In this document: piece after piece, positions 1-10,917 of the stretch
Position numbering within the stretch: position 1 is the first letter of the stretch
How the letters are laid out: each line of letters begins with the position of its first letter
Source: Liolophura sinensis
Taxonomy: Eukaryota; Mollusca; Polyplacophora; Chitonida; Chitonidae
Reading direction: 5' to 3'
Assembly (NCBI RefSeq): GCF_032854445.1
Contig: NC_088304.1
Span: 186,001-250,000 of the forward strand
DNA: 64,000 nucleotides
Notes under the pieces: generated by a model
What the model was told of the DNA's origin: nothing
Seen by the model: only the letters and a program-made list of their open reading frames with translations
Databases searched by the model: none
Program-made: the position numbers and the translations under genes

Positions 1-244
1 ACAAGTATCAGGAAAATATAAAACGAGCACTTCTTATCTTTGTTATGTTACTTTTGCTACAGTACATGTTATGATTGGTATGGGAGCAATAAAAGTTTGA
101 TACCTTTTTATTCACAGCGTTACGCAGTTCTTTAAATGTAATAATAGATTAAATCCATGCCCTCATGTCTAGTACAAAGCATCTGTTTTAAGAATTATTG
201 AAAACCATTGCATCTGCCATTTACCTAAAACACTATTAACCTGG

Positions 245-835
245 CTAATAATCAAATGTATATTTGTAATATTCTTTATAGGGAAACTTAGCAAGAGCCA
301 ATTCTTTGAAGTAATACTCATAAAAAAAGTATTTCAGTTTTTCATCAATGGATTTAATGAAAATATCATCACGTTCAATAATTATAGCCTTACAGTCTTT
401 TAATGTGAAAACACAGAAACTACCATGAGTTCTACCAGAGCAAAGGAGCTGGCCCTGAACTTGAAAGAAATAATCATGATTACGATTTAAAGTTAACTCC
501 CCATTGATTTCCTTTCGATACGGAACTGTTTTTGGAGTGACAGCTTTATCTCTCGCACTAAAGGGACAATTTATTTCTAGAACAGATGAGTCTTCAATCA
601 GTCTGTCCGGAGAACTACACAGAAAAGCCTTACCTAAGCTTCCAAAAGTTCCACATTCTGCAGTTTTGATTCCTGTTATTTCATATTTCTTTACACCCAC
701 AGACTCATTCAAACCATGGTTAATACCTGCACAATGAACCGATTTGGAAGACATAATTTCTATGCCTAGGTTTTTAAGGTCTGTTCTCTCAGTAGCTTTC
801 CACACGCGTCTGAAGCGTGAAGAGAAAATTTGCAT
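245..835 (-). CDS. YqaJ/lambda-exonuclease-like nuclease domain protein, probably catalytically impaired
   Basis: A 196-codon open frame. The YqaJ viral recombinase fold is recognisable in order: a GINHG...NES helix region (residues 37-45), CGTFG (61-65), SSPDRLI (74-80), LEINCPFSAR (86-95) and YFFQVQGQL (near 122-130). In this family the SPDG Asp and the E-x-K of LEIKCP bind metal and perform 5'-3' exonuclease chemistry. Here Gly after the Asp is Arg and the catalytic Lys is Asn89 (codon at 569-571), so activity is doubtful. Genes of this family are often multiplied in invertebrate genomes, many carried by transposons. The ORF may be one exon or the C-terminal half of a longer gene; an upstream partner was not found. 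No close neighbour explains it. Family call is fairly secure, function is inferred. Confidence 0.68.
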   Translation of the reverse strand: MQIFSSRFRRVWKATERTDLKNLGIEIMSSKSVHCAGINHGLNESVGVKKYEITGIKTAECGTFGSLGKAFLCSSPDRLIEDSSVLEINCPFSARDKAVTPKTVPYRKEINGELTLNRNHDYFFQVQGQLLCSGRTHGSFCVFTLKDCKAIIIERDDIFIKSIDEKLKYFFYEYYFKELALAKFPYKEYYKYTFDY

Positions 836-1204
836 TGAGCGTATGGTAAACCAGTGTGGTTTCCTTGACTGATTACGTGTTCTTTTTGCTATTGAAGTTT
901 GGATATCTTTGGAAATCGTGATAAATGATTGCTGACCAAGAACATTTGTTCAGGGGTGTATAACAAACAGTCATGGTCATGACAAAAGGCATGTATATAT
1001 ATTGGCAGGGGGAAAAACTGGAGAAAAGGCATTCGAGACTGACTTTGTCTATTGATACATGTATTTCTGAAAAAAACTATCATACCCAACCATTTTTCTA
1101 AATTTTCTTGGACGGGGATCAAAATTAGTCAGCGATGTTCTTCCATCAAAATGACGCAGTTGTAACTGCTTTGCCTTCATTGGAGAACCCCTGTATCGTT
1201 TACA
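836..1204. other. Unassigned AT-rich spacer
   Basis: No convincing gene, splice-bounded exon or repeat was recognised between the YqaJ-like ORF and the first SINE. Short open frames here have no recognisable domain. Confidence 0.4.
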
Positions 1205-1390
1205 CTTTGATTGGTGTTTTGCGCCATGCTCCAGAATATTTCACTGACACGACGGCGGTCAGCATTATGGTGGGAGGAAACCGGACAGAGCCCGGGGGAA
1301 ACTCACGACCATCCGCAGGCTGCTGCAAGACCTACCCACGTAAGGCCGGAGAGGAAGCCAGCATGAGCTGAATTTGATCTCACAGCGAAC
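1205..1390 (-). mobile_element. SINE-A copy (tRNA-type SINE), partial
   Basis: First of at least six longer copies of one short interspersed element (family called SINE-A here). On the + strand it reads from the element's 3' end: a TTGGTGTTTT..CAGAATATTTCAC tail, then GGGAGGAAACC, GAGCCCGGGGGAAA, CGACCATCCGCAG and GGAGAGGAAGCCAGCATGAGC. In the sense orientation (minus) the upstream part carries a degenerate RNA polymerase III B box of the GTTCAAGTCC type, best seen in the 8.9 kb and 52.2 kb copies. The head here is divergent. Confidence 0.75.
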
Positions 1391-1837
1391 GCAGAAAAGA
1401 CTAGTCTTTCAGTACATGTTTTCTGCAAAAGTAATTCTTTTCCATTACTGAAACAGTATAAAGCATATAAAAGACAGCAAAAATGTTTACAATGGGCGTC
1501 TGCCCCCATGTCAGCACCACATTCACGTTGGGCTTCTTGACCTATGCCATTTTTATGAAATATAATATGTATTATAAACCACAGATTTCCTCGTCTCTGC
1601 ACAACATCTGGCCCTTCAGTAACACAACTTTTTCAAATTTACTGCACGGATACCCAGCAAAAATTTATGCTCATATAGATTTTTGGCTTTCTCATCCAAC
1701 TTCTTATTAAAATCAAGTAATCCTCAATTCTCCCATTGAAAATAGTTGGTACCTACAAATGAAGAAATGTACATAAATTAGATACATCAGTATGCATACA
1801 TTCAAGCAGCCTCTAGCCAACAATATATACATAAATG
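1391..1837. other. Unassigned spacer
   Basis: No domain, repeat partner or splice-supported exon was recognised. Short open frames on both strands look accidental. Confidence 0.4.
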
Positions 1838-2089
1838 AATGATTATGGTTTAACGCCATATCGTGGAGAGAACAAGGTGAAAACAAGAGACGGTTCAGGT
1901 TTTCGACATGATAGTGAGAACATCAAAAATAAAAAAAAAGAATTCAGACACGTTTAAAATCAGATTGGAAAACCAGCATATTTTAAAAATAGTATATTTG
2001 GAAATCTGTATGTATATAACTGTTTAGGTGTAAATATTTCAGACAACTAAAATTTATATATAATAATATAGGCCAATGGCCCTCAAACA

Positions 2090-5000
2090 ATTTATGACAA
2101 CATCGCCCGCGATGCTGTCAAATAAATTATATATAGAGCTGACCGTGTAGAATCTTTGCCGAACATGGGCAAAGCTCACACAGTCAACCAGAATATGTTT
2201 GATGTCATATTAGGCATCACATCCAAATCACTCGGGAGCACTTCTCCAATCCAAGATAAAATTGTGTGTTAGACGAGAATGGCAAATACGACACCTTGTT
2301 TACACTACTTGGTCTCTGCAAGACTTTTCCTTAGTATAAATAGTGTAGCCAATGACAGGGTGAATAGCATATAGTTTATTATGGAGCTGCAAGTCCCATT
2401 CGTCTTGCCAAAGGTGACGAATATACTTAAAAAAATTAGACTTCACGTTTTTAAGGGATTTTAACTTTTGTTATGGATGTATTTAGGGCATTGTTTGCCT
2501 CCCTGTCCACGACTGTCTTTTCATGGATACCAATATGACTCGGTATCCAACGGAATAAAATATATTCTTTACCTCTTTTAATTAGTTTTCTGTGTTTGGC
2601 AATTATTTCAAGTATCGATGGATTTTTTAATTTATTATTCTGAATTGCGAAAAGGCAAGATGGCGAGCCACTGCATATCACTGCCCTCTGGGCATGCCCT
2701 GAAGAAACATATGATAAGGCTAGGCGCTGGCCTCGACAGAGAAGATTGAAGATGAAGGTGGAACATGAAGAGAAGTGACCCGCTGTCCTAAGACAGCCGC
2801 AGCCGCAACCCTGTCCCGGTCCTTTCACCCGTCAGTATATATAAAATAATAATCCATATTATCAGCCTTGATTTCAACAAAACTTTGTTGGATTAAAACA
2901 GGGTTTGTGATTGACTGATTACACTGACGTAGATCAAATATTAGTTTAGGGTGGGGAAGAAGCCAGGGAGGAGATACCCGAAAAGACACAAGAGCTATAT
3001 CCCCTTGCTTGATGTTAGCTTCCACAATATGATCCCATAAACGAAGACCAAACGGAGGGATCATGTTAAGACAGTTAAACTTATCTACATAAGATGGATT
3101 GAAAACACCGTCGTAGGCAGGGTTTGTTGGATGAGCTTTAAGCTTTGTAGCATACTGAAGGCTCTGTTTTATACGTCAGCTATATGAAGAAAGCTCATTA
3201 GCCTCCACCTATAAACTCTCTACTCGTTAAGTTCTAAAAGCACCAAGGCTGAGCCTCAAACCATGGTGATGAACTGGATTCAACATTTTAAAGTACGACT
3301 TCCTAGCGGAACCATAAATGACAGATCCATAATCCAATAAGACCTCACCAGAGAACGATATAAATTAAGTAAAATTGATCGGTCAGCGCCCCAATCGGTG
3401 CTAGACACTACCTTAATTATATCCACTGCTTTTGTACCCTTAGCTTTAACCATTTTAATACGAGGTATAAAAGATAGCTTACTATCAAATATTATACCTA
3501 AAAATTTTGTTTCTCCAGCAGGTTTAAACTGTTCACAACAAAAATTAAGCTCGGGGTCAAGATGCACTTTCCATTTGTTACAAAACATGCATACCGACGG
3601 TTTTAGACGTTGAAAACCTAAAACCATTGTTAGTTGCCCATTTCTCGATCTTATTGAGACAAAGCTGCAACTGGCGTTTGATCTTATTCATATTTTTATC
3701 TCGGTAGCATATAAGGAAACCATCCATGTATAAAGAACCTTCTGTGCCAGATGTCAATGTTTTTGCCAGGCTATTTATTTTTATGCTGAACAGATAGAAT
3801 GCTGCCCTGGGGTACACCCAATTCCTGTTCAGGAGAGTCAGAAAGAGTAAACCCAACCCGTACCTTAAAGTGACGATCAGATAAAAATTGAGATATAAAT
3901 AAAGGTAAGCGAACTTTTAATCCCATATCCGCGGGGTCTTTTAAAATACCATATTTCCATGTGGTGTCGTAGGCCTTTTCAAGGTCGAAAAATATGGACA
4001 CCACATGTTCATTATTAACAAACCATCACGAATAAAAGTTTCAAATCGAACAAGGGGATCTAAAGTAGATCGACCTTGACGAAAACCACATTAAATATAA
4101 GATAAAATCTTGTTGGTTTCAAGAAACCAAACAAACCTATCATCCGTTCCATAGTCTTGCAGACGCGGGTGGTAAGAGCTATGGGAGGGTATTTATTATG
4201 GATCTGTATGATCCTTACCCGGTTTGGGAACCATGATAATATACGCCTCCCTCCATGAGGGTGGAAAAATCACCAGTTATCATTAAGCAAGTCCAAGAGA
4301 GTCTCCTGTGGCTCAGGTGGTCAATGATTCAGAAACTTATAAGTTATCAGGACTGAAAGCAGTATCGAGGGTCTTTCTTAATACAGTTTAAAGTTCCTCG
4401 ATATTAAAAGGACGATTATAATCTTCTAAATTCTTAGAAGAAAAGGGCAAATTTAATTTTTTCCTTCTGGTTTTTAATATGTTGTAATTCTGAAGTATAA
4501 TTCTCAGAAGAAGATTTCTTTGAAATTGTCTCAGCTAGTTTATTAACTTTATTCGGTGGAGAGGTTAATATATTTTCTCCATCTTTTAAATGCTGATCTT
4601 TTGATTTATTATTTTTGCCCTTAAGTTTTTGAACCATTTTCCAGACCTTATGCATAGGTGTTTTTGACGGAATGCCCGAAACAAAGATCTGCGAACAAGA
4701 TCATCTCTTGGACATGAGTAATCGATGAGCCTTAGTTCTAAAATTACGAACCTGCTTTAAGTTATTATCAGTCGGATATACAGTAAAATTTCGCTTGGCC
4801 TTTTAGAGGCCCCTAATGACGTTGCGACGGTCCTTATTATGCTAGGGTTTACTTTTGGATTTGTCGAGGTTTTAGACATAGTTCTATCCACAGCTCGTAA
4901 AACAAGCTCGTTCAATTTTAATATAGGATCATCTGCTGCATTGAGAGTCTCTGGAGTGATGTCAGCCTCACAGAACATCCCAAATATGATTGTCTGCTTT

Positions 5001-5610
5001 ATCGAATTTCCACCTAGCTACACGTTCTAAAGAATTAGAAGTAACATGCTCCTGGATAATAGGAAAATGATCACTACCATAAAGATCGTCATGCACCCTT
5101 CAAGGAAACTCCTGGACAAGTGATGGATCTGTCATAGTGAGATCAGAATAAGTGGCGTTACCCGGATTTAAATAGGTAATAGAACCATCATTAAAATAAC
5201 AAAGTTCTTCCTTAGATAAGAAGTCTTCTACTATCTTGCCCTTATTATTTATGTTATTATTATGTTAATTAAAATCTTCCAGTATTATAAACAGTTTAGG
5301 TAATCTTTTAGATTATCTAACTGAAAAGCTGACAAAGAGGTGTTCGGAGGTACATACACCGAACATAATGTGACTGTTTCATGTATTGAAACACGAACGG
5401 CCACAGCCCCTCTCCTTTAATACAATAGGTGTTATAAAGTGAATAATTTTTATTTTATCTTTCTCAGAAGTCTTCGGGTGAGTTTCCTGAAGACGCAGGT
5501 CAATAGGATTTAATGAGTGAACAAGCTGTGTTATTTCATTAAAATTTATTTTACGGCTTCGACAATTGCACTGTATACTTTTGTCATATATCGGCACTAT
5601 GGAGGGAGAT
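2090..5610 (-). pseudogene. Non-LTR retrotransposon ORF2: endonuclease, reverse transcriptase, RNase H (broken)
   Basis: Pieces in several frames follow the ORF2 order. The endonuclease begins near 5590 with CNCRSRKINFNEI and LQETH. The reverse transcriptase has FFDLEKAYDTTW (near 3985, catalytic Asp motif A), GVPQGSI (near 3800) and LYMDGFLICY (near 3730), where the usual YxDD is YMDG, a lost second Asp. A thumb-like region follows with LCLNKIEKWATNNGF. RNase H has YYFIYTDG (near 2830) and WIPSHIGIHEKTVVDREAN (near 2510-2560). A C-terminal stretch at 2090-2300 reads HILVDCVSFAHVRQRFYTVS. In-frame stops and frameshifts separate all of these. It once made the enzyme for target-primed reverse transcription; it cannot now. 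Confidence 0.85.
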
Positions 5611-6608
5611 GTATAAGAGATTTTCTTATGTTTGGACTGAGGATGACCGTTCCTTGGAGATCGGCTGGAAGATCTCCCCGGTGCAGGTGATATATCCATC
5701 ACCTCCACATCTTGCGAAGGATCAACGTCTTGCAAAGACCCAAACTTATTATAAGTTTGAATAGGATCCCTAGCGGCCTTAGACGGGCGGTTTGAATGTC
5801 CACAAGGTTTACGATCTTGTCGATTAGACCCTTTTTGAGCTACCTTAGATTTATTTTTATCAACAGGAGTAGATGTGCTGTTATGGTTCTTTGGTTCAGT
5901 ATTGGGTTGAATTGTCTGCGTAGAACAAGACGACGTCATAGATTTGTTTACAGGTTTAACTAATTCTGGTACAGTTATTGTTGTTGGTTTGTGATCACCA
6001 AGGGACTGGCTCACACATTCTTGACCACATTGGCGAATGAAGTTTTTAGGGGAGTGCTCGGGGCAGAGATCAGGCGGCGTGCTTCTAGATAGATAATGTT
6101 ATTTTGCACCTTTAATGTAATAATCTGTTTCTCTTTAATATAGAGAGAATAGTCCTTAGAGGAGACCATATGGGCTTCGCCGCAGTTGAAACATTTTATT
6201 GTTTTAGTGCATTCGAAGCCCTCATGGCCCTCACCTGCACATCTGAAGCACACCAACTGATTTCTGCATTGACCCTTGCCATCCGCAAATTTTTGATGTG
6301 TAACGCACCTTGTTGGATGAGTTATGTATAGGCCCACTCGAACACTGTACGGGCCAATGTAGATCGACTGAGGAACAGAATGGTTGTTGAATGTCAGCAA
6401 ATAAGTATTAAGTTTATAATATTATCACCTTTTTCGTTGTAAATCGCTTGACTTTAACAAACCCTTGCGATTTCAGTTCAGGACATATCTGTTCTTCGGT
6501 GAAGTCGACGAGGTCCTGATCTCTATCTCGGATTACTCTTTGACTAGAATTTAATGTTGTGTGAGGAGACACAACAACAGAAAAATCAGCTATTTGATTT
6601 ATGGACAT
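5590..6608 (-). pseudogene. Non-LTR retrotransposon ORF1 (Gag-like, CCHC zinc knuckles), broken
   Basis: Three adjacent open pieces. 6414-6608 is an N-terminal part starting MSINQIADF. 6011-6400 carries CFRCAGEGHEGFECT and CFNCGEAHMV, two CCHC-type knuckles that in this family bind the element's RNA. 5590-6014 is a polar, Ser/Pro/Asn-rich C-terminal part with RPSKAARDPIQTYNKFGSL. The pieces are offset by frameshifts. The C-terminal motif recurs at 57221-57646, confirming family membership. The boundary with ORF2 is blurred because the 211-codon open piece ending at 5379 reads from ORF1 into the endonuclease. Confidence 0.75.
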
Positions 6609-6660
6609 TAAATTCAGTGCCTGCTGTTTACGAAAGACTTCGATAAGAACATCGCCCGAT

Positions 6661-6834
6661 CGAAGCTTTTTAACTTGTTTAACCTGTCCTGCCGATCCTT
6701 CTATACATTTTAAGCAAGAAAGGGTCTAATTTACATGCAGGACTTGTGTTGTTTTTGTGGACAGGACAGTAAAGGCAGGCCAATTATTCCAACCACCGTT
6801 CGTGTCAAACAAAACCTCATTTCTTCGGGTTTTT
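6661..6834. other. Spacer or 5' UTR of the retrotransposon
   Basis: Short stretch upstream of ORF1 on the minus strand. It may be the 5' untranslated region of the element; the 5' end could not be fixed. Confidence 0.3.
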
Positions 6835-7130
6835 TTTAGACACTAGGGGTAAGGTTTAATGAAGACATGCTAGATATATAAAAATTCACCCCACGTGTCC
6901 CCCACCCACCACGGAGTGTCAACAAGTGCGACACCAGAACCCGGGGATACCCAGCAGGAAAACACATCAAGGACTCCACATGAGGTATACTTGAATACAT
7001 GGCCTTAACATGCGCACCCAATACCTCACCAAATGAACCTCCGTCTTCTACGCATTGAAGAAGGTAGCACATCAAATACACACCACTCAACTGATCCATG
7101 AGCCACCGCCTCAAACGTTGTCACGCAAAC
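6835..7130 (-). repeat. Left arm of a 0.3 kb inverted repeat pair
   Basis: Its reverse complement matches 9262-9600: ACGTTTGAGGCGGTGGC, GATGTG, GGTATCCCCGGGTTC/GGTATCCCCAGGTTC, GGTGGGTG and GGTGAATTTTT line up in the same order. This copy has a 92-codon open frame (6836-7114) that is not open in the other copy and has no known domain. Arms are about 2.1 kb apart; function unknown. Confidence 0.6.
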
Positions 7131-7376
7131 AAAATTTCAGAAATAACATTTTCTCTAAGGAATGGTGAAGATCCCGTCCTCGTAGATTACGGGTCGCAAC
7201 CCACGGCAAACAGGTCGCTCCCCGGTTGCCTCTCACCGGGCTCACACAGGGGAGCTCTAGGTCGACTTTTACGACAAGCTTACCTAGAGGGCTGAGGTTC
7301 TATTCGTATGACCCCGGAAACCCCCCACTTTGATATGGCATTCATACCTGGAATATCCACTGTCTGCACAGCATCA

Positions 7377-7690
7377 TTGAAAACTGATGACCTCTTCTCT
7401 CTTGTGTGTTACAGGCTTTATTTCCCATTTGTAAACATGCGGATGGTCGTGGGTTTCGCCCGGGCTCTGCCCGGTTTCCTCCCACCATATTGCTGGCCGC
7501 CGTCGTATAAGTGAAATATTCTTGAGTACGGCGTAAAACACCAATCAAATAAATCCTATCTGTATATTTCCTTACATAACTTTGTCTTTGGGAGCTAGTG
7601 TTAAATGTTGTTTTGAAAATGGATCTTGCGATTATCGACTTGGAACGCCCTTTCCGGACTACGAATGGTATACGAAGGTCGGACATGACG
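7377..7690 (+). repeat. Dispersed repeat, partner at 43788-43972, split here by a SINE
   Basis: 7377-7430 and 7551-7680 match the uninterrupted copy at 43788-43972, including AAAACTGATGACC, CTCTCTTGTGTGTTAC, CTTTGTCTTTGGGA and GATTATCGACTTGGAACGC. The SINE-A at about 7434-7550 lies exactly where the other copy is continuous. Identity of the repeat is unknown; the far part may be a short coding exon (see 43895). Confidence 0.7.
7434..7550 (+). mobile_element. SINE-A copy, 5'-truncated
   Basis: Reads ATGCGGATGGTCGTGGG ... GTGAAATATTCTTGAGTACG and the terminal ACACCAATCAAATAAAT in the sense direction. The head is missing. Flanks CCCATTTGTA and CCTATCTGTA are a plausible imperfect target duplication; the 43.8 kb repeat copy shows the site without the insertion. 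Confidence 0.8.
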
Positions 7691-8254
7691 CTTATATTCC
7701 TTATTAAAAAACTATCAAATTAGACTGATCGACTTAGAGATTGGGTACTGGGTTTAAGGTTTAGTTGTAGTATCACTGGACTGCTGTAAGATGTGTCCCA
7801 TAGAACCCTTAACCGAGATGCTGTGGCATTGATTGCACTTATGATTGCATTTATGTATAATGATGCACAGGCTGTACAGCGCTGAAAGCACTGTAGAAGA
7901 GCACACGTGAAATAACCTCACAGAGAAAATAGGTGATCAGACATATGCGATAGCCCAGCTGAGTGAAAAACTGGATGACCTGGAGATGCCTGATAATATA
8001 GTACGCGCTGCATGCGCTGTTTATTCATACAAGCCGTTCACACACCAGGAACATAGGTTGCGGACGAGCGCCCGCCACCACCCCCAGCGGCGCCCAATTG
8101 CCGAGCAAGAAGGGCCCCTTTTTCGGTTTTGGAGGGCACAGGGGCCCCTGAATCTATTTCTCTAACCCAGCCATGTCAATGGAAACAGTCGTGGTCAGGA
8201 AAGGTAAATCTGCTAAATCCACAAACATATACCGTATACGGATTTTCACTTTAA
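7691..8254. other. Unassigned spacer
   Basis: No gene or repeat family recognised. The part near 8030-8160 is locally more GC-rich, but only short open frames are present. Confidence 0.35.
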
Positions 8255-8640
8255 TACGCATCGAAGATATCCTGGTTGACTGTGTAGATTTTGCTCATGT
8301 TTTGTCGAACATGGGAAAAGTCTACACAGTCAACAAGGTAAAGCTGTTATAAGATATTTGAGGACCATTAGCCTATATCATAAAATGTAATTTTAATTGT
8401 CATAAATATTTATACATATAAAGTTTTATGCATATAGTTTTTTAGATTTACTAGTTTGAAAATATGCTGGTTTTCGAGTTTTAACTTTTGATTTTTTCTC
8501 ATCTGATTTTAAAAATGTCCGAATATTTTTGTTGCGTATTTGATGTTTTCACTACGATATGGAAAACCTGAAGCGCCACGTGTTTGTATGTTGTCCTCGT
8601 CACAATATGGCTGAACATATTGCCGATGTGGCGTTAAGCC
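8255..8640 (+). mobile_element. 3' tail of an I/Nimb-like retrotransposon, 5'-truncated with a foldback
   Basis: Sense-strand equivalent of the 2090-2200 region: GGTTGACTGTGTAGATTTTGCTCATG, then TTTGAGGACCATTAGCCTATAT, an AT-rich 3' UTR, and a terminal segment CACAATATGGCTGAACATAT..GATGTGGCGTTAAGCC. The 38 bp units of the 45.6 kb array are a version of that terminal segment. At 8277-8336 the coding remnant folds back on itself (see findings). Confidence 0.75.
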
Positions 8641-8675
8641 ATTATCTTATGAACGAATTCATTCATTGAGAGTAA

Positions 8676-8935
8676 ATCCAGAACAGCGACAAGTGCGGTA
8701 GCTCGCAAATGGTCACATGTAACCGTTGAAATACGGTCTCATGTTTGTGTATAAACAGTAGCCATTTACGCGTTCACTAGAGCCATGGCTTAAGTTGAAT
8801 TAAGTAAAAAAAATGCAGTGATCTTAATAGCAATGTATTAGACGTCACCGGTCTAGAATTACTCAAAATGCTGTGTTGTCATCACATTTAACATACATTC
8901 ACATTGAAACAATGCACAGGGACCCGGCCTGGAGG
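8676..8935 (+). repeat. Dispersed repeat, partner at about 37765-38060
   Basis: Aligns in order with the 37.8 kb block: GCAAATGGTCACA, GTGTATAAACAGTAGC, AAAAAATGCAGTGAT and the ACGATGCAAAGGGA/ACAATGCACAGGGA end. Both copies are diverged. No coding potential recognised. Confidence 0.6.
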
Positions 8936-9178
8936 ATGCTTAGTTCACCAGCAGAATCCTGGGTTTTACCGAGGAGCCTCTCACCAATACGGTCAATGCG
9001 AGTTCAAGTCAAGCTCATACTGGCTTCCTCTCTGGCACTACGTGGGAAGGTCTGCCATAAACATGCGGATGGTCTTGGGTTGCCCCCGAGTTCTGCCCGG
9101 TTTTCTCCCACCATAATCCTGGCGGATGTAGTATAAATGAAATATTCTTGAGTACGGCGTAAGACAGCAATCAAAGAC
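8936..9178 (+). mobile_element. SINE-A copy, near full length
   Basis: In sense orientation: GAGCCTCTCACCAATACGG, the pol III B-box-like GAGTTCAAGTCAAGC, GGCTTCCTCTCTGGC, ATGCGGATGGTC, CTCCCACCATAATCC, GTATAAATGAAATATTCTTG and the ACAGCAATCAAAG end. It abuts the 8676-8935 repeat, so one probably inserted into the other. Confidence 0.78.
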
Positions 9179-9261
9179 ATAAGTAAATGTAACAAATTGC
9201 TTTTAACATAACTGCATTCCTTTTATTCTGAATTCAGATTAAGCAATGCTGGTATTGAGCG

Positions 9262-9600
9262 TGTAATGTGTTACTACGTTTGAGGCGGTAGCCCATGGGT
9301 GAGTCTAGTAGTGTCTAATGTGTGCATGTAATGGGCTACTACGTTTGAGGAGGTGGCCAATGGGTCAATCGAGTATTAAGTGTTTGATGTGTAACATTTT
9401 CAAATTGTGGGAGACGGATGCGCGCGTGGCGAAGAATTTGTTACATCACTTAGGCCATCTGGTTAGTTATATCTTATCTGCCAGTCCTTGGTGTGGTATC
9501 CCCAGGTTCAGGCATCGCCCTTGATGGCACTACATGGTGGGTGAGGAACACTTCGGGTGAATTTTTCTTTACATATGGCATGTCTTTCCTAAAGATTTAG
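9262..9600 (+). repeat. Right arm of the inverted repeat pair, with a short internal duplication
   Basis: Inverted partner of 6835-7130. About 70 bp is duplicated inside it: ACTACGTTTGAGG occurs at about 9274 and 9340, each followed by a GTGGCC/GTAGCCC-like stretch and ATGGGT. Confidence 0.6.
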
Positions 9601-10080
9601 GGTTTTCCCCATTTTATATAGATGTTTTACATCTACCGCGCTTCACTTGTTCTATTATAATCAAACTTGACACTTTCGACCACTAGAAATTGCCTTTGTG
9701 GGGTAAAATTCATAAAACTGTTAAAATCTAAGCGGCGTTATTTGCACACCTGGGGATCTCGGTGTCTCAGAGAACTACAATCCACGGCTAAAATTATTGG
9801 TTCACGCACAAGGCTGTCCAATAATACTCTTAAGCTCGGTGTACCAAATGGCTTTTAAAAGAAGCGACTCCACTCAGCTGGTAACTAGTTGCTTCCAGTC
9901 GCCGGTGGCCAAACGACAATCAAATTTAACTGCATGCTGAGCAAATTTACCCCCAAAATAATAAAATTTATCACTATTTTATTATGACCCGATGCAACGG
10001 CCGGATTGAGTGTTGGTTCGTCATAAGCATGTCGAGCCTTCAACAAACCAAACGATTCTAAAAATCTACGAACCACTCAC
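9601..10080. other. Unassigned spacer
   Basis: Nothing recognised; short open frames at 9667-9858 and 9885-10076 have no domain or splice support. Confidence 0.35.
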
Positions 10081-10605
10081 CTAAATTGGACGTTGCGGGT
10101 CAGTACTCGCAAGACCGATTCAAAACACAAACCACCAAAAGCGTATGTAAAGAGATTAGGATGGATTCATGCCATTTAAAAGCGGTCAACAATTTTAATT
10201 AATGGCGGAATTAATAAATGAGTGTTTATAAATTGAATTGCGAATGAAATTAATTACTAAGTCGTGTTACATGCAAGTTCACCCGTTATCGTCAAATGGA
10301 AATAGGCATCTCGGTTGAGTTTTGATTGCAGCCTTTGATCTATCTAACGTGGCAAACCTACTCAACATTATGGATATACACACTCTAATCCCAAGTTAAG
10401 TTAAATTAGACAATTATAAATCACAGCTCCAACTGTTTGACATTCCATTCGTCCTTACAGGGAAACTTAATGTTTATTTTAAGAAGCGTAAGCATGGATG
10501 AAATATTCTTGACACATTCATTTCTCAGTAATAACTTACGTTGACTGGTATCGTCACATGAAACACCCAGGATCTAACAAATGCTACACGTGAGAAGTGT
10601 ATGTC
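10081..10605 (+). repeat. First copy of a diverged direct repeat (second at 11930-12470)
   Basis: Shared landmarks in the same order: GGACGTTGCGGGTCA/GGACGCTCCGGGTCA, AACACAAAC, TTGATTGCA and AACACCCAGGATCTAACAAATGCT/AACACGCAGGATCGAACAAATGCT. The copies are about 1.85 kb apart. No known element matches. Confidence 0.55.
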
Positions 10606-10689
10606 AGAAAGAGCATTTTGTCTCGGATCTACTACATGTATCTCCTTTAACAGTCACTCTGTGGGAATAATTCTTTTCTGCCACAGCCC

Positions 10690-10917
10690 ATTTGACATGT
10701 ATGTATGTATGTATATATGGAGCACTAGACATGACACCCCACTCAGTCATGTTATACTGACATCCGGACACCATTCCTGTTTCCTCACTAAGCGCAAAGC
10801 GAGGAATCAACGAATGAAGTTTTTAATGCCTTTGGTATGGTCCGATCCGAGATCTCCTGACTTCGAGGCGGACGCTCTAACCGTTAGGCCTCAACAGCCG
10901 TACACTAGATAACACGA
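10690..10917 (-). mobile_element. SINE-B copy (tRNA-derived SINE)
   Basis: Read on the minus strand it starts with a tRNA-like head: CTAACGGTTAGAGCGTCCG (A box region) and AGTCAGGAGATCTCGGATCGG in B box position. The body follows with TTAAAAACTTC, CGCTTTGCGCTTAGTGAGG and GTCAGTATAACATGACTGAG, ending in TGTCATGTCTAGTGC. The same body is present at 52600-52830 (+). Confidence 0.72.

Larger units (their letters stand above)
1838..6660 (-). mobile_element. Decayed I/Nimb-like non-LTR retrotransposon with RNase H
   Basis: Read on the minus strand the order is ORF1 with CCHC zinc knuckles, apurinic-type endonuclease, reverse transcriptase, RNase H, a C-terminal Cys/His segment and an AT-rich 3' tail ending near 1838. 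This is the layout of the I supergroup (I, Nimb and relatives), the metazoan non-LTR group that carries RNase H. Both ORFs are broken many times, so the copy is old and inactive. The same tail sequence recurs at 8255-8640 (+), 39395-39740 (-) and 46466-46835 (-), and an ORF1 fragment at 57221-57646 (-), showing a dispersed family. The 5' limit near 6660 is approximate and no target duplication was identified. Confidence 0.85.

Noticed and set aside
504-737. 77-codon + ORF over the YqaJ-like gene
   Set aside because: Antisense shadow of a recognisable nuclease domain.
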